A program made the translations under genes and the position numbers. 64,000 bases of DNA from Caulobacteraceae bacterium (lineage in GTDB: Bacteria; Pseudomonadota; Alphaproteobacteria; Caulobacterales; Caulobacteraceae), in NCBI GenBank assembly GCA_027489335.1, contig JAIXZX010000013.1:62001-126000 (forward strand). Direction: 5' to 3'. The notes below the pieces were generated by a model, which was given only the letters and a program-made list of their open reading frames with translations, was not told the origin of the DNA and searched no databases. This document shows positions 44,478 through 53,788 of this stretch, piece after piece (within the stretch, counting starts at the first letter, position 1; every line of letters begins with the position of its first letter).

Positions 44478-45104
44478 GTGACCTGCCGCTTCGACGCGGC
44501 CTTCCGCCAGGAGCTTTCAGGCCGCCTGCAGACCTTCCCGCGGATCGTCCATCCGCAGGCGGGCCTGAAGGCGGCCGCCGTGGCCATCACCCTGGTGGCG
44601 GCCGACGACGGCTCTGGCCAGGCGGCCTTCCTCTTGACCCGGCGGGCCTCGACCCTGCGCGCCCATGCGGGCCAATGGGCCCTGCCCGGCGGCCGCTGCG
44701 ATCCGGGCGAGACCCTGGAGGTCGCCGCCCTGCGGGAGCTGGAGGAGGAGCTGGGGCTCACCCTGCCGCCGGAGAACATCCTGGGCGTCCTGGACGACTA
44801 TCCGACGCGGTCGGGCTATGCGATCGCCCCGGTGGTGGCCTGGCTGGATGATCCCGGCCAGATCCGGCCCAATCCCGACGAGGTGGCCTCGGTTCACCAC
44901 ATCCGGCTGGACGGACTGATGGCTGACCACGCTGTGGACTTCGAAACCATCCCCGAGAGCCCCCGCCAGGTCATCCGCCTGTTGATCGGCGACCAGCACA
45001 TTCACGCACCCACCGCGGCCCTGATCTATCAGCTGCGCGAACTGGTGGCCGGCCGCGTCACCCGGGTGGCCGAGCTCGACCAGCCGGTCTTCGCCTGGCG
45101 GTAG
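44478..45104 (+). CDS. NUDIX hydrolase, CoA pyrophosphatase-like
   Basis: 208 aa from GTG 44478 (VTCRFDAAF), 10 bp after the yghU stop. The frame is open from 44370 inside yghU, but that part is a shadow. The NUDIX box is exact: GGRCDPGETLEVAALRELEEELGL spans the G-x5-E-x7-RE-x2-EE-x-G pattern. NudL-type marks (RASTLRAHAGQWALPGG) point to CoA/acyl-CoA hydrolysis to 4'-phosphopantetheine and 3',5'-ADP. Confidence 0.9.
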   Translation: MTCRFDAAFRQELSGRLQTFPRIVHPQAGLKAAAVAITLVAADDGSGQAAFLLTRRASTLRAHAGQWALPGGRCDPGETLEVAALRELEEELGLTLPPENILGVLDDYPTRSGYAIAPVVAWLDDPGQIRPNPDEVASVHHIRLDGLMADHAVDFETIPESPRQVIRLLIGDQHIHAPTAALIYQLRELVAGRVTRVAELDQPVFAWR

Positions 45105-45118
45105 AGCCTAAGTCTTGA

Positions 45119-45163
45119 GCGCGTTTCGCACCGATAGCCGGTTCCCCCCCTATCGGAACGCGC
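45119..45163. terminator. Long imperfect hairpin between convergent NUDIX and flhB genes
   Basis: GCGCGTT (45119-45125) pairs with AACGCGC (45157-45163) and CCGATAG (45131-45137) with CTATCGG (45150-45156); a 5-nt bulge lies on one side and the loop is 12 nt. It fits between the convergent stops. No T-run. It may be a bidirectional terminator or a REP-like palindrome. Confidence 0.5.
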
Positions 45164-45164
45164 C

Positions 45165-46253
45165 CTAGCGCAGCGGCCTCGCCCGGGGCGGCGGGGCGGC
45201 GCGGGCGCCCATGATGAAGCCGATGATCTTGGCCACGGCCTCGAAGTGGGCCGGCGGAATGGTCTGGTCGATCTCCACGGCGGCATAGAGGGCGCGGGCC
45301 AGCGGGGGGTCCTCGATCACTGGGACGCCGGCCTCTTCGGCGGTCGCGCGGATGCGGAGCGCCACGGCGTCCAGGCCCTTGGCCACGCATTCGGGGGCGC
45401 CGGCGCTGCCGGCCTCGTATTTCAGCGCCACGGCGTAGTGGGTCGGGTTCATCACCACCACGGTGGCGGTGGGCACCGCGGCCATCATCCGCCGGCGGGC
45501 GCGGTCATGGCGCATCTGGCGCAGCTTGGCCTTGATCAGCGGGTCGCCGTCGGTCTGCTTGTACTCTTCCTTGATCTCGTGGCGGCTCATCATCTGCTTC
45601 TTGAGGAAGCGCTGCTTCTGCCACAGCCAGTCGACGGCGGTGATGGCCAGCATCAGGGCGATGACGGCGAACACCATCTGGCGCAGCACCTCGGCGCTGA
45701 ACGGCAGCATGGCGGCGGGATCGAGGGCCGAGAGGGTCTGGAACTCGTGGAAGTGGGGCTTGAGCGTCCAGTAGGAGACCCCGGCGACGGCCAGGATCTT
45801 GGCGATCGACTTGACGAACTGGGCCAGGCCGTCGGGGCCGAAGATCCGCTGGAAGCCCGAGAGCGGCGAGACCTTCTTGAAGTCCGGCTTGGCCTTGTCC
45901 GGCGTGAACAGGAAGCCGTGCTGCACCAGGTTGCCGGCCATGCCGCCCAGCGCTGCGGTGGCCAGGACGGCGGCCAGCGCCGGGGCCGCAGCCATCATCG
46001 CCATGCGCGCCACATTGACCCCGCCCCCGCCCTCCAGCTGGATCTGCTCGGGATGGGCGATGAAGGGCAGAAGCGCCGCGGCCATGTTCTTGGCCAGCCA
46101 GCCGCCGAGGATGGCGATGGCCCCGGCGGAAAAGGCGAGCGCCATCAGGGGGGCCAGGTCCTGGGTCTTGGCCACATCCCCCTTTTCCCGCGACTGTTCG
46201 AGTTTTCGCGGGGTCGCCTCTTCTGTTTTCGATGACTGGTCGGTTTCAGCCAT
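45165..46253 (-). CDS. flhB: Flagellar export switch protein FlhB
   Basis: 362-aa export-gate component that controls the switch from hook to filament secretion. Four membrane helices (about residues 30-55, 85-110, 140-165, 185-210) precede a cytoplasmic domain with the self-cleavage motif NPTHYAVALKY. N-terminus MAETDQSSKTEEATPRK is typical. 3 bp after fliR; last gene of fliQ-fliR-flhB. Confidence 0.96.
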   Translation of the reverse strand: MAETDQSSKTEEATPRKLEQSREKGDVAKTQDLAPLMALAFSAGAIAILGGWLAKNMAAALLPFIAHPEQIQLEGGGGVNVARMAMMAAAPALAAVLATAALGGMAGNLVQHGFLFTPDKAKPDFKKVSPLSGFQRIFGPDGLAQFVKSIAKILAVAGVSYWTLKPHFHEFQTLSALDPAAMLPFSAEVLRQMVFAVIALMLAITAVDWLWQKQRFLKKQMMSRHEIKEEYKQTDGDPLIKAKLRQMRHDRARRRMMAAVPTATVVVMNPTHYAVALKYEAGSAGAPECVAKGLDAVALRIRATAEEAGVPVIEDPPLARALYAAVEIDQTIPPAHFEAVAKIIGFIMGARAAPPPRARPLR

Positions 46254-46256
46254 GGA

Positions 46257-47012
46257 TCACAGGAAGTTCGCCAGCAGCGCCCGGTAGCGGTCGACCCAGA
46301 CCATGCCCAGCACGCCGAGGCTGAGCGCGAAGATCGACAGGGACGACAGCACCAAGAGCGGGGTGGCCACGAAGAAGATCTGGAAGGCCGGCATCACCCG
46401 GCCCACGAGGCCCGCGGCGATGTTGAAGATCAGCGAGAAGACCACCACCGGCGCGGCCAGCTGCAGGCCGAGCGCGAACGCCTCAGCCGTGGTCTGCACC
46501 GCGAGTTGGGCGGCGTCGCCGACCGGCACGTCGCCCCCGAACGGGAACAGGCGGTAGGAGGAGACGATGGCCGCCAGGAACATGTGATGCAGGTCGGTGA
46601 CCATGATCAGGGTCACCCCCATCACGGTCAGGAAGGTCGACAGCGAGGTGGACGGCTGGGCCTGGCCGGGATTGGCGGTCTGGGAGAAGGCCAGCGTCGA
46701 CTGGATCGAGACGATCTCGCCGGCGATGCCCAGCGCGGCCAGCATCATGCGCAGGATCAGGCCGATCATCAGGCCGATCAGGATCTCGCGGAAGATCTGG
46801 GCGAACATGGCGCCATTGCTGTCGGGCACGGCGCCGACCTGCCCCCCCAGGACCGGGAAGATCATCAGGGCGAACAGGAAGGCGAAAGCCAGCCGGATGC
46901 GGGCCGGCACCGCCCCGTCGCCGACGCCGGGCATCAGCATCATCAGGGCGCCGAGCCTCGCGAAGATCAGGCCGGCGGCATAGACCTGGGGGGCCGAGGC
47001 ATAGGCTTCCAT
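46257..47012 (-). CDS. fliR: Flagellar export protein FliR
   Basis: 251-aa membrane component of the FliPQR export gate. Six hydrophobic segments, starting AGLIFARLGALMMLMPGVGD and including FREILIGLMIGLILRMMLAALGIAGE, a family signature. Starts at ATG 47012, 4 bp after fliQ. Confidence 0.95.
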   Translation of the reverse strand: MEAYASAPQVYAAGLIFARLGALMMLMPGVGDGAVPARIRLAFAFLFALMIFPVLGGQVGAVPDSNGAMFAQIFREILIGLMIGLILRMMLAALGIAGEIVSIQSTLAFSQTANPGQAQPSTSLSTFLTVMGVTLIMVTDLHHMFLAAIVSSYRLFPFGGDVPVGDAAQLAVQTTAEAFALGLQLAAPVVVFSLIFNIAAGLVGRVMPAFQIFFVATPLLVLSSLSIFALSLGVLGMVWVDRYRALLANFL

Positions 47013-47016
47013 GGCC

Positions 47017-47280
47017 CTACATGGCCGCGATGCGGGCGGCGATCTGGTTCATGAAACTGGCCATCAGGGCCCCCATCAGGGGCAGGAACAGCAGCAGCGA
47101 CAGGAAGATGGCCACGATCTTGGGCGCATAGACCAGGGTGGCTTCCTGGATCTGGGTGAGCGCCTGCATCAGGCCGATGCCCACGCCGACCACCAGGCCC
47201 ACGATCAGCACCGGCGCCGACAGCTGGATGGTCAGCCAGATGGCGTCACGGCCAATATCCAGAACCTCGGCGCCATTCAT
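47017..47280 (-). CDS. fliQ: Flagellar export protein FliQ
   Basis: 87-aa export-gate subunit with two membrane helices and the conserved AIWLTIQLSAPVLIVGLVVGVGIGLMQALTQIQEATL core (given here in part as the TQIQEATLVYAPK motif). Start ATG 47280 (MNGAEVLDIG) gives the family length; the frame is open to 47328. First gene of fliQ-fliR-flhB. Confidence 0.95.
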   Translation of the reverse strand: MNGAEVLDIGRDAIWLTIQLSAPVLIVGLVVGVGIGLMQALTQIQEATLVYAPKIVAIFLSLLLFLPLMGALMASFMNQIAARIAAM

Positions 47281-47602
47281 CGCGCGCCCTTTCGCAAAGC
47301 GGGGGGAACTGCGCCGGACAATGGACAAACGTGGTTAACGAAGGGTGGAGGCGGGGGCGGGCTGCGAGGCGCACGCTGGCTCCCGGCCGTCTATCGGGGG
47401 CATGCCTGAGGCTGCGCATTGATCCCGTCGGCTTCCAGCATGTGATACAGGACCTCAGCCCGGGCTCGCGCAGCGGCGCAAGGTCGAGGTTGTGCGCAAA
47501 GATCACAGGGCTACGGTGGCCCAATGGCGCCATCGCGCCTAAACGGCGGTCATGTCCCCCACGACAGAACGGCCGGACAGAGTGAATCGAAAGGACAGCG
47601 AC
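47281..47602. other. Intergenic region upstream of fliQ and of the YqeY-like gene
   Basis: 322 bp with no supported gene. A TTAACC half-site on the minus strand (TTAA at 47335-47338), 55 bp ahead of fliQ, fits CtrA control of this class II operon. A GAATC methylation site lies at 47584-47588. An 84-codon plus-strand frame here is Arg-rich and looks non-coding. Confidence 0.45.
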
Positions 47603-48076
47603 ATGGCTTTGCTCGACGAGCTCAAAGCTGATCAACTGGCGGCGCGTAAGTCGAACGACCGCCTGAAGGCTGACCTGCTCACCACACTGATCGGCGAAGC
47701 GACTCAGATCACGACCGAAGAGTTCAAACGCGGCGTGACGGAAGTCACTGATGAAAAGGTCGCCGCGACCGTCGCGAAATTCCTGAAGAATACGAAACTG
47801 ACCCTGGAGAACCTCGCGAGCGAGCGCGGGCGCCTGATCGAGTCCGGGAGCGATGCATCCAAGGTCGACCAGCGCACCAAGGCTGCTGAAGCCGAGGTCG
47901 CGATCCTTTCATCTTATGGCCCGAAGCAGATGACGGAGTCGGAGCTGCGCCAGGCCATCAACGAGTTCCGGGCCACAAACCCCGACGCCAACGTTGGAAC
48001 CATCATGGCCCACCTGAAGACGACCTTCGGCGGCCAGTATGACGGCAAGGCAGCCAGCGCGTTGGCCAGAGGCTGA
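47603..48076 (+). CDS. YqeY/GatB-C-terminal-like protein
   Basis: 157-aa helical protein of the YqeY type: N-terminal helical bundle (MALLDELKADQLAARKSNDRLK) and C-terminal helix pair with ILSSYGPKQMTESELRQAI and ANVGTIMAHLKTTFGGQYDGKAA. Start ATG 47603 after AAGGA; the frame starts earlier (47552). Wobble positions are less G/C-biased than in the neighbours, and divergence from ordinary YqeY resembles phage-borne copies. Function unknown; YqeY may aid tRNA amidation. Confidence 0.78.
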   Translation: MALLDELKADQLAARKSNDRLKADLLTTLIGEATQITTEEFKRGVTEVTDEKVAATVAKFLKNTKLTLENLASERGRLIESGSDASKVDQRTKAAEAEVAILSSYGPKQMTESELRQAINEFRATNPDANVGTIMAHLKTTFGGQYDGKAASALARG

Positions 48077-48240
48077 ATGAAGGGCGCTCCCACCGTCAGG
48101 CGCTAAGCCCTTCCCCTCATCCGCACTGATTGGAAGCAGACCTTCGTCTCCGATCAGCCAATGACCACCGCCCGCGCGGGCCAAATGTCCGGGAGTGGCG
48201 GAAAGCCGACCTCCCAGGCCGCGCCAGCAATCCGCGCCGC

Positions 48241-48867
48241 TTAAGCCCCCACCCCCTCATGGGATCTCGCAAAGGCGCGCTGGTAGGCGTCGCGGGAGGT
48301 GGTGCGGGTGAGGTAGGTCTGTTCGGCGTCGGTGAGGGTGAAGCCGGCGTGGTTGGCGGCCAGCCTCAGGGCGTAGCTCACCGAGATGTCGGCGGCGGTG
48401 AACCGGTCCCCGGCCATGTAAGGCGCGGTGGCGAGCTGTCGCCTGACCAGCATCAGTCGTCGCTCGACACATTCGCGCGCCCAGCGGGCGCCCCAGTTGT
48501 CCCGCTCGGCCTCCGGGGCGATGAAGCCGCTGACCAGGGGCACCATGATCAGGGTCGCCAGGCCCGCCTCGCCCATGTGGAGGAACTGCTGGTAGGCGGG
48601 GAAGGCCGGGTCGCCGGGGGCCGGCTGCAACGGCGTGGGGCCGTAGCGGCCCATCAGATATTCCATGATCGCCACGGACTCGACCATGGTGACCTCGCCG
48701 TCCTGGATCGCCGGCAGGAAGTCGCCGGGATTGACGGCGAGCCAGGCCGGATCCTTCTCCGTAGCCAGCATGTCCACGTGCCGGATGTGGTAGGCGACGC
48801 CCATCTCCTCCAGCAGCCAGACGACCCTGAGCGACCGCGAGGTCTGTCCGCCCCAAACCGTGATCAT
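48241..48867 (-). CDS. Glutathione S-transferase family protein
   Basis: 208 aa from ATG 48867, preceded at 10 nt by GGAGGA; the frame is open to 49041. Thioredoxin-like half MITVWGGQTSRSLRVVWLLEEMG and GDFLPAIQDGEVTMVESVAIMEYL, then the helical half with AGDRFTAADISVSYALRL. Third GST-type gene in the window. Substrate unknown. Confidence 0.9.
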   Translation of the reverse strand: MITVWGGQTSRSLRVVWLLEEMGVAYHIRHVDMLATEKDPAWLAVNPGDFLPAIQDGEVTMVESVAIMEYLMGRYGPTPLQPAPGDPAFPAYQQFLHMGEAGLATLIMVPLVSGFIAPEAERDNWGARWARECVERRLMLVRRQLATAPYMAGDRFTAADISVSYALRLAANHAGFTLTDAEQTYLTRTTSRDAYQRAFARSHEGVGA

Positions 48868-49065
48868 CGTCCAAGTCCTCCACCCGACCATGATTTCACA
48901 GCGCTCGGGAACCAGGAACGCCTGAGCACAGCCCGACGCCTGCGGACGGCTGGTCGCGACGTCTGGAGAGGGGCCTGGGCGCGCGCCAATGGTCAAGCTT
49001 GCTTCGGCGGCCGTCCTGGGTCCTCCCGGCCCCTGCCCCATCGGGCGCGGCGTTGAGGGGCGGGT

Positions 49066-49629
49066 TTGAGCGACGAGTTCAGTTTTCTGTTCGCCTTCTA
49101 CGGCCTGCTGCTGGGTCTGGCGGTGACCGAGATCGTGGCCGGGTTTTCCAGGGCCTATGACGAGCGGGCCGCCCGACCGCTGGGGGTCATGGCGCCGCTG
49201 TTCGCCGTGCTGCTATTCCTGGACCTGATCACCTTCTGGGTGTCGGCCTGGGAGTGGCGGGCGCTGAATTCGGTGGAATTCGCCCATGCACTGGGGGCCG
49301 CGGTGGTGGCCCTGCTCTACTACTTCGCCGCGACCCAGGTCTTCCCCAAGGAAGGCGATGTGGACACCCTGACCAACCACATCCTGCAGCACCGCAGGCC
49401 GGTGGTGTTCTGTGTGATCGTCAGCAACATGATCGCCTTGATCCCCACCCTGGCCAGCGCCCTGGAGGCCCGGGCCACGGCGGCGGAGCTGGGGGCCTGG
49501 ACGGCGGCGAACCTGATCTATTACGCAGCCCTGATCCTGGCAGCCACGGCGCGCAGCCACCGGGTGATCCTGGCCACGCTGGTCCTGCTGATCGCATATG
49601 TCACCGGCGCGACCCTGGTGATGGGCTAG
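49066..49629 (+). CDS. Predicted membrane protein, unknown function
   Basis: 187 aa from TTG 49066 (GAGGGGCGGG upstream). Five hydrophobic segments near residues 5-25, 40-62, 75-95, 112-130 and 140-185. No known family recognised. It lies between a GST and the autotransporter subtilase, separated from the latter by 111 bp. Confidence 0.68.
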   Translation: MSDEFSFLFAFYGLLLGLAVTEIVAGFSRAYDERAARPLGVMAPLFAVLLFLDLITFWVSAWEWRALNSVEFAHALGAAVVALLYYFAATQVFPKEGDVDTLTNHILQHRRPVVFCVIVSNMIALIPTLASALEARATAAELGAWTAANLIYYAALILAATARSHRVILATLVLLIAYVTGATLVMG

Positions 49630-49740
49630 AGGCTGGGCGGCGTCTGCGAACGGTGGCGGCGCAAGCTTGAGTGCAGAAACCCGTATGGGCCTGCCCGCCA
49701 GGGTGGTACCCGTCCCCCGGTAAAGAGGGGGAAAATCTGA

Positions 49741-51705
49741 GTGACCATACGTAGTTTTGGCGTGCTGGCCGTGGTGGCGGGCGCGGTGGCGGCTTCGCCT
49801 GTGCTGGCGCAGGACGCCCCGATCACCGAGGCGACCGCCAATCAGGGCCTGGTGCTGATCAACGCCCAAGCGGCCAACAGCCTGGGTTTCACTGGCGCGG
49901 GCGCGACCGTCGGGGTGCTGGATAGCGGCATTGACGCCACCCATCCGGATCTGAGGCCCAACCTCGCCACCTTCTCGTATGACGGGAACACCGGCGGGCC
50001 GGCGCTGCGGGATTACGACATGCACGGCACCCACGTGTCGGGCATCATCGCGGCGGCCCGCAATGGGGCCGGCGTGCAGGGCGTAGCCTATGACGCCAAG
50101 CTCGCCCTGATGGTCCCCTATGCGCCTCCGGGCGGGACGGAGGCGGCCGCCGACCTCACCATCGCCGACGTCTATGGACGGGCGCTGAACGCCAATGTGC
50201 GAATCTTCAACAACTCCTGGGGCTTCGACTACTACACTGGCACGCCGCAGGGCCGGGCCATGCTCGACACCGTGATGCGGGGGCAGATCGAGGTGTTCAA
50301 GCGCGCCGTGGCGCTGGACTCGGTGATCGTCTTCTCGACCGGCAACGAATACCAGAGCCAGCCGAACACCCAGGCGGGTCTGCCCTATTACGCGCCTGAG
50401 CTGGCGCGCAACTGGCTGGCGGTGACGGCGGTCGACCTGTCGGGCGAGATCGTCGACTACGCCAACCGCTGCGGCCTGGCCGCGGCCTGGTGCCTGGCCG
50501 CGCCGGGGGGCGATGGCGAGGCGGCTGGCATCGTCTCGACGGTCCCGCTGGACCAGGGGGGCTATGACCGCTCCTCCGGCACTTCCATGGCCGCGCCGCA
50601 TGTCACCGGCGCCGTGGCCGTAGCCCGACAGATGTTCCCCACCGCCTCGGGCGCCGACCTGGCCCGGTTCGTTCTGGTCACGGCCACCGATGTGGGCGCG
50701 ACCGGGCTGGACCCCGTCTATGGCTGGGGCCTGCTGAACATGGGCAATATGGCCGCCGCCCGGTCGGGCCAGGGCGCCGGCCTCACCGCCCAGAGCGCCT
50801 GGGCCGCCGATCAGGGCCAGGCGATAATGCTGCAGAGCCTCGATGGCCGGCTGAAGCGCCAGGGCGCGACCGGCGCCTGGGCCGCCGCCCAGGGCGGCCG
50901 CAGTCGTCATGATGGCGCAGCGTTGGTCCCCGGGGCCGAGGCCGACAGCCTTGGCCTGATGGCGGGCTATGACATGGCCGTCGGTGAGGCCGCGAGGGTC
51001 GGCGCGGCCCTGTCCTGGACCACCACGGACCTGGACGAACAGGGCGCGGCCAACAGCGCCAAGGTCGAGGCCTTCGCCCTGGCGGCCTATGGCGCGGCCA
51101 CCCGAGGCCAGCTGTTCGTCGATGGCTCGGCGGGCGTCCACCGCCGCGACTACAGCCTAACCCGGGCCAATGTAGCCGGCGCCGCCGGCACCATCCTCGG
51201 CGCCCAGGGGCTGACCGGCCGGGCCGAGACCGAAGGCTATGGCCTGTTCGTCGATGGCCGCGTCGGCCTGAGCGTGCCGATGGGCCAGGTCGCCCTGCGC
51301 CCGTTCGTGCATGGCCAGGTTTCGCACCAGGCCTTTGACGGCTTCACCGAGACGGGCGCCGATGTCTTCGCCCTGACCATCGAGGATGTGGAGCTGACCC
51401 GCTACCAGGCCGGGCCTGGCCTGGAGGTCCTGTTGCCGCCGCGGGCCATGGGGTCGGCCCAAGTGTCCGGCGACCTGTCGGTCCGCTACGCCGCAAGCTG
51501 GGGCGACACCGACTACCGGGTGAACGCCGCCATGCTGGGCGCGCGGGTCGGCGGACAGCTGGGCGAGCTGGACGATCCCGTCACCCTGGCCGGCGGACTG
51601 TCCGCCGCCTGGGGCGCCGTGGAGAGCTCCGTGCGCGGCTTCTATGCCGAGGCCGGCGACCAGGACTCCGCAGGCGTCAGCCTGGGCGTCCGGGTGACCT
51701 TCTAA
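49741..51705 (+). CDS. Subtilase (S8) autotransporter
   Basis: 654 aa from GTG 49741. Signal peptide (residues 1-24, ending VLAQ), then an S8 peptidase domain with catalytic D61 (GVLDSGID), H95 (HGTHVSG), oxyanion Asn (FNNSWG) and S282 (SGTSMAAPHV). From about residue 365 the C-terminus is an autotransporter beta-barrel that ends in a Phe (VRVTF), the outer-membrane sorting signal. The protease should be secreted through its own barrel; it may stay attached or self-cleave. Confidence 0.93.
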   Translation: MTIRSFGVLAVVAGAVAASPVLAQDAPITEATANQGLVLINAQAANSLGFTGAGATVGVLDSGIDATHPDLRPNLATFSYDGNTGGPALRDYDMHGTHVSGIIAAARNGAGVQGVAYDAKLALMVPYAPPGGTEAAADLTIADVYGRALNANVRIFNNSWGFDYYTGTPQGRAMLDTVMRGQIEVFKRAVALDSVIVFSTGNEYQSQPNTQAGLPYYAPELARNWLAVTAVDLSGEIVDYANRCGLAAAWCLAAPGGDGEAAGIVSTVPLDQGGYDRSSGTSMAAPHVTGAVAVARQMFPTASGADLARFVLVTATDVGATGLDPVYGWGLLNMGNMAAARSGQGAGLTAQSAWAADQGQAIMLQSLDGRLKRQGATGAWAAAQGGRSRHDGAALVPGAEADSLGLMAGYDMAVGEAARVGAALSWTTTDLDEQGAANSAKVEAFALAAYGAATRGQLFVDGSAGVHRRDYSLTRANVAGAAGTILGAQGLTGRAETEGYGLFVDGRVGLSVPMGQVALRPFVHGQVSHQAFDGFTETGADVFALTIEDVELTRYQAGPGLEVLLPPRAMGSAQVSGDLSVRYAASWGDTDYRVNAAMLGARVGGQLGELDDPVTLAGGLSAAWGAVESSVRGFYAEAGDQDSAGVSLGVRVTF

Positions 51706-51737
51706 GACAAGAGCGTCTGGCGGGGTGGGGGCCTCCC

Positions 51738-52604
51738 CTACTCCGCCAGGAACCCCTCCACCTCGGCCATGAACGACTCCAGCTGGTCGTGGTGGACCCA
51801 GTGACCGGCGCCTTCGAAGTTTACCAGGCGGGCATTCTTGAAGTGCTTGATGCGGCCGTCGGCCTCCGGGTCTGAGGCCCAGGACTCCTCGCCCCGCATG
51901 AGCAGCACCGGGCAGGTGATCTGGCTCCACAGATAGTGCTGGTCGGCGTGGGACAGGCCGCCCATGCCCCAGCGGGAGTGGTTGTCGAACTTCCAGCTGT
52001 AGGTGCCGTCCTCGTTCTGGTGGGCGCCATAGATGGTCAGGTGACGGGCCTGTTCGGGGGAGAGGTGCGGGTTCTCCTCGGCCATGCGGGCATAGGCCTC
52101 GTCCAGGGTGGCGTAGCGGCGCGGGGTGCGGCCGGAATTCTTGCGCCGGTCCTCGATCCAGTCGCGCAGGCGCTGGTCCACGGTGCGGCTGGCCTGCTCG
52201 GCCATGACAGCGGGGGACGGACCCAGACCCTCGATGGCGACGATCTTCTTCACCGCGTCGGGATAGGCGCCGCAATAGTTCAGCGCGATGCCTGCGCCCA
52301 TGGAGTGGGCGATGATGGTGACGGGGGCCAGGCCCTTCTGATGCACGATCTGGGCGATGTCGTAGATATAGGCGCCCATGTCATACCCGCCGCCGATGGC
52401 CCAGGCGCTGTCGCCGTGGCCGCGCAGGTCGGGGGCGATGATGTGGTAGCGGTCGCGCAGGCGCTGCGCCACCCAGTCCCAGTTGCGGCAATGGTCGCGG
52501 CCGCCATGGACCAGCAGCAGGGGCTCGGCCCCCTCATTGCCCCAGTCCACATAGTGCAGGCGCAGGCGCTGGGAGAAGTAGAAGTGCGAGGTGGGGCCTT
52601 CCAT
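51738..52604 (-). CDS. Alpha/beta hydrolase
   Basis: 288 aa from ATG 52604 (GGGAGA upstream); the frame reaches 52697. Alpha/beta fold with LLLVHGGRDHCRNWD (oxyanion HG), nucleophile elbow AHSMGA, and catalytic His in GAGHWVHHDQ. The lid region (about 140-190) is long and charged. Similar to epoxide hydrolase/haloperoxidase-like esterases; substrate unknown. Confidence 0.88.
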   Translation of the reverse strand: MEGPTSHFYFSQRLRLHYVDWGNEGAEPLLLVHGGRDHCRNWDWVAQRLRDRYHIIAPDLRGHGDSAWAIGGGYDMGAYIYDIAQIVHQKGLAPVTIIAHSMGAGIALNYCGAYPDAVKKIVAIEGLGPSPAVMAEQASRTVDQRLRDWIEDRRKNSGRTPRRYATLDEAYARMAEENPHLSPEQARHLTIYGAHQNEDGTYSWKFDNHSRWGMGGLSHADQHYLWSQITCPVLLMRGEESWASDPEADGRIKHFKNARLVNFEGAGHWVHHDQLESFMAEVEGFLAE

Positions 52605-52768
52605 GGCGCATCGTCTCCCGTGGAATCTGGGTCGTGGGGGCAAGGCTTTAGCATCGCCATCGCCTGGGCCGCCAGCCGCGGGGAGATGCAGGGTCATCGT
52701 GCGCGGCCTCCCCTTGCGCAGGGCGGGCGCGGCCCCCTATCTGCGCGCCGTCGACAGAGAGATTGAGC

Positions 52769-53329
52769 ATGGACCCGACGACGCCGACCGCCTCCGCCGT
52801 CAAGAGCCGCAAGCCCCGCGCCGAGCTGGCGCTGGAGAGCGGCCTGTTCCATTCCCGCTGGCTGATGGCGCCCTTCTATATCGGCCTCGTTCTGGCCCTG
52901 GCGCTCTTGCTGTTCGTCTTCGCCAAGAAGCTGTTCCTGGCCATTCCCACCGTCGGAAGCATGAACGCCGAAGAGGCGATCATGCTGGTCCTGTCGCTGA
53001 TCGACATGTCCCTGGCGGGCAACCTGCTGCTGATCGTGATCTTCTCCGGCTACGAGAATTTCGTCTCCAAGATCGACACCGCCAACCATGAGGACCGGCC
53101 GAGCTGGATGGGGACGGTGGACTTCTCCGGCCTGAAGATGAAGCTGATCGCCTCCATCGTGGCGATCTCGGCCATCTCCCTGCTGCGGGCCTTCATGCAG
53201 CTGTCGGAAGGCCAGGGTATCGAGGAGCGCTCGCTCTTCTGGCTGGTGGTCATTCACCTGACCTTCGTCGGCTCCGGCGTCCTGCTGGCCCTGATGGACT
53301 GGCTGGCCAGCAAGGTCGACCGGCACTAG
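52769..53329 (+). CDS. UPF0114 (YqhA/TIGR00645) family membrane protein
   Basis: 186 aa; ATG 52769 preferred over a TTG six bases earlier. Signature ESGLFHSRWLMAPFYIGLVLAL, then four hydrophobic segments and NLLLIVIFSGYENFVSKID. Conserved and widespread, no known role. Confidence 0.9.
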   Translation: MDPTTPTASAVKSRKPRAELALESGLFHSRWLMAPFYIGLVLALALLLFVFAKKLFLAIPTVGSMNAEEAIMLVLSLIDMSLAGNLLLIVIFSGYENFVSKIDTANHEDRPSWMGTVDFSGLKMKLIASIVAISAISLLRAFMQLSEGQGIEERSLFWLVVIHLTFVGSGVLLALMDWLASKVDRH

Positions 53330-53343
53330 GGCGCCCTTGGCCC

Positions 53344-53754
53344 TTAGTCCTCGGCCTCGGCCCCGTCGACGGCCCGGTCCACCAGGTCGCGCCAGGTCGG
53401 GTCGGTGTCATCCACCAGGTCCACGTCCTCCAGCAGGGCCACAGCCGCATCGCCATCGGGCAGGATGAGGCCCACGACCTCCATGATCTCGCCCTCCGAA
53501 TTGGTGTGGACCTCGGCCTGGACGGCTACGGCGGCCTGCTCGCCGTCCTCCTCCCACCAGATCACCGGTTGGGGCAGCTCCATCTCCAGCACGCGGGCGT
53601 CGGTGGTGTCGCCGAGCGCAAAGACCGCCCGGCGGGCCTGCACGTCGTCCAGCGTGGCCACAGCCGCGGTGAAGGGTGTCAGGCGCCGCCAGTCCTCGGC
53701 GTCATAGCCGCCGCCTTCGGGCTCGCCCTGGTCGTCGTCCGGCAAGATGGTCAT
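53344..53754 (-). CDS. Acidic hypothetical protein
   Basis: 136 aa from ATG 53754; the frame is open to 53832. Very acidic, with no signal or membrane segment. Ordered pattern of beta strands (AVFALGD, VIWWEEDGEQAAVAVQAEVHTN, EVVGLILPDGDAAVALL). No family recognised. Convergent with UPF0114 (14 bp apart) and 34 bp downstream of corA, same strand. Confidence 0.65.
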   Translation of the reverse strand: MTILPDDDQGEPEGGGYDAEDWRRLTPFTAAVATLDDVQARRAVFALGDTTDARVLEMELPQPVIWWEEDGEQAAVAVQAEVHTNSEGEIMEVVGLILPDGDAAVALLEDVDLVDDTDPTWRDLVDRAVDGAEAED

Positions 53755-53788
53755 GGGCGAAGGGGTCCTGTCTCTGGACGGTGGGCGG

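Noticed and set aside
47331..47585. 84-codon plus-strand frame upstream of the YqeY-like gene
   Set aside because: Arg-rich, no domain, no start signal.
49213..51141. 642-codon minus-strand frame
   Set aside because: Antisense to the subtilase and the membrane protein; composition typical of a high-GC shadow.
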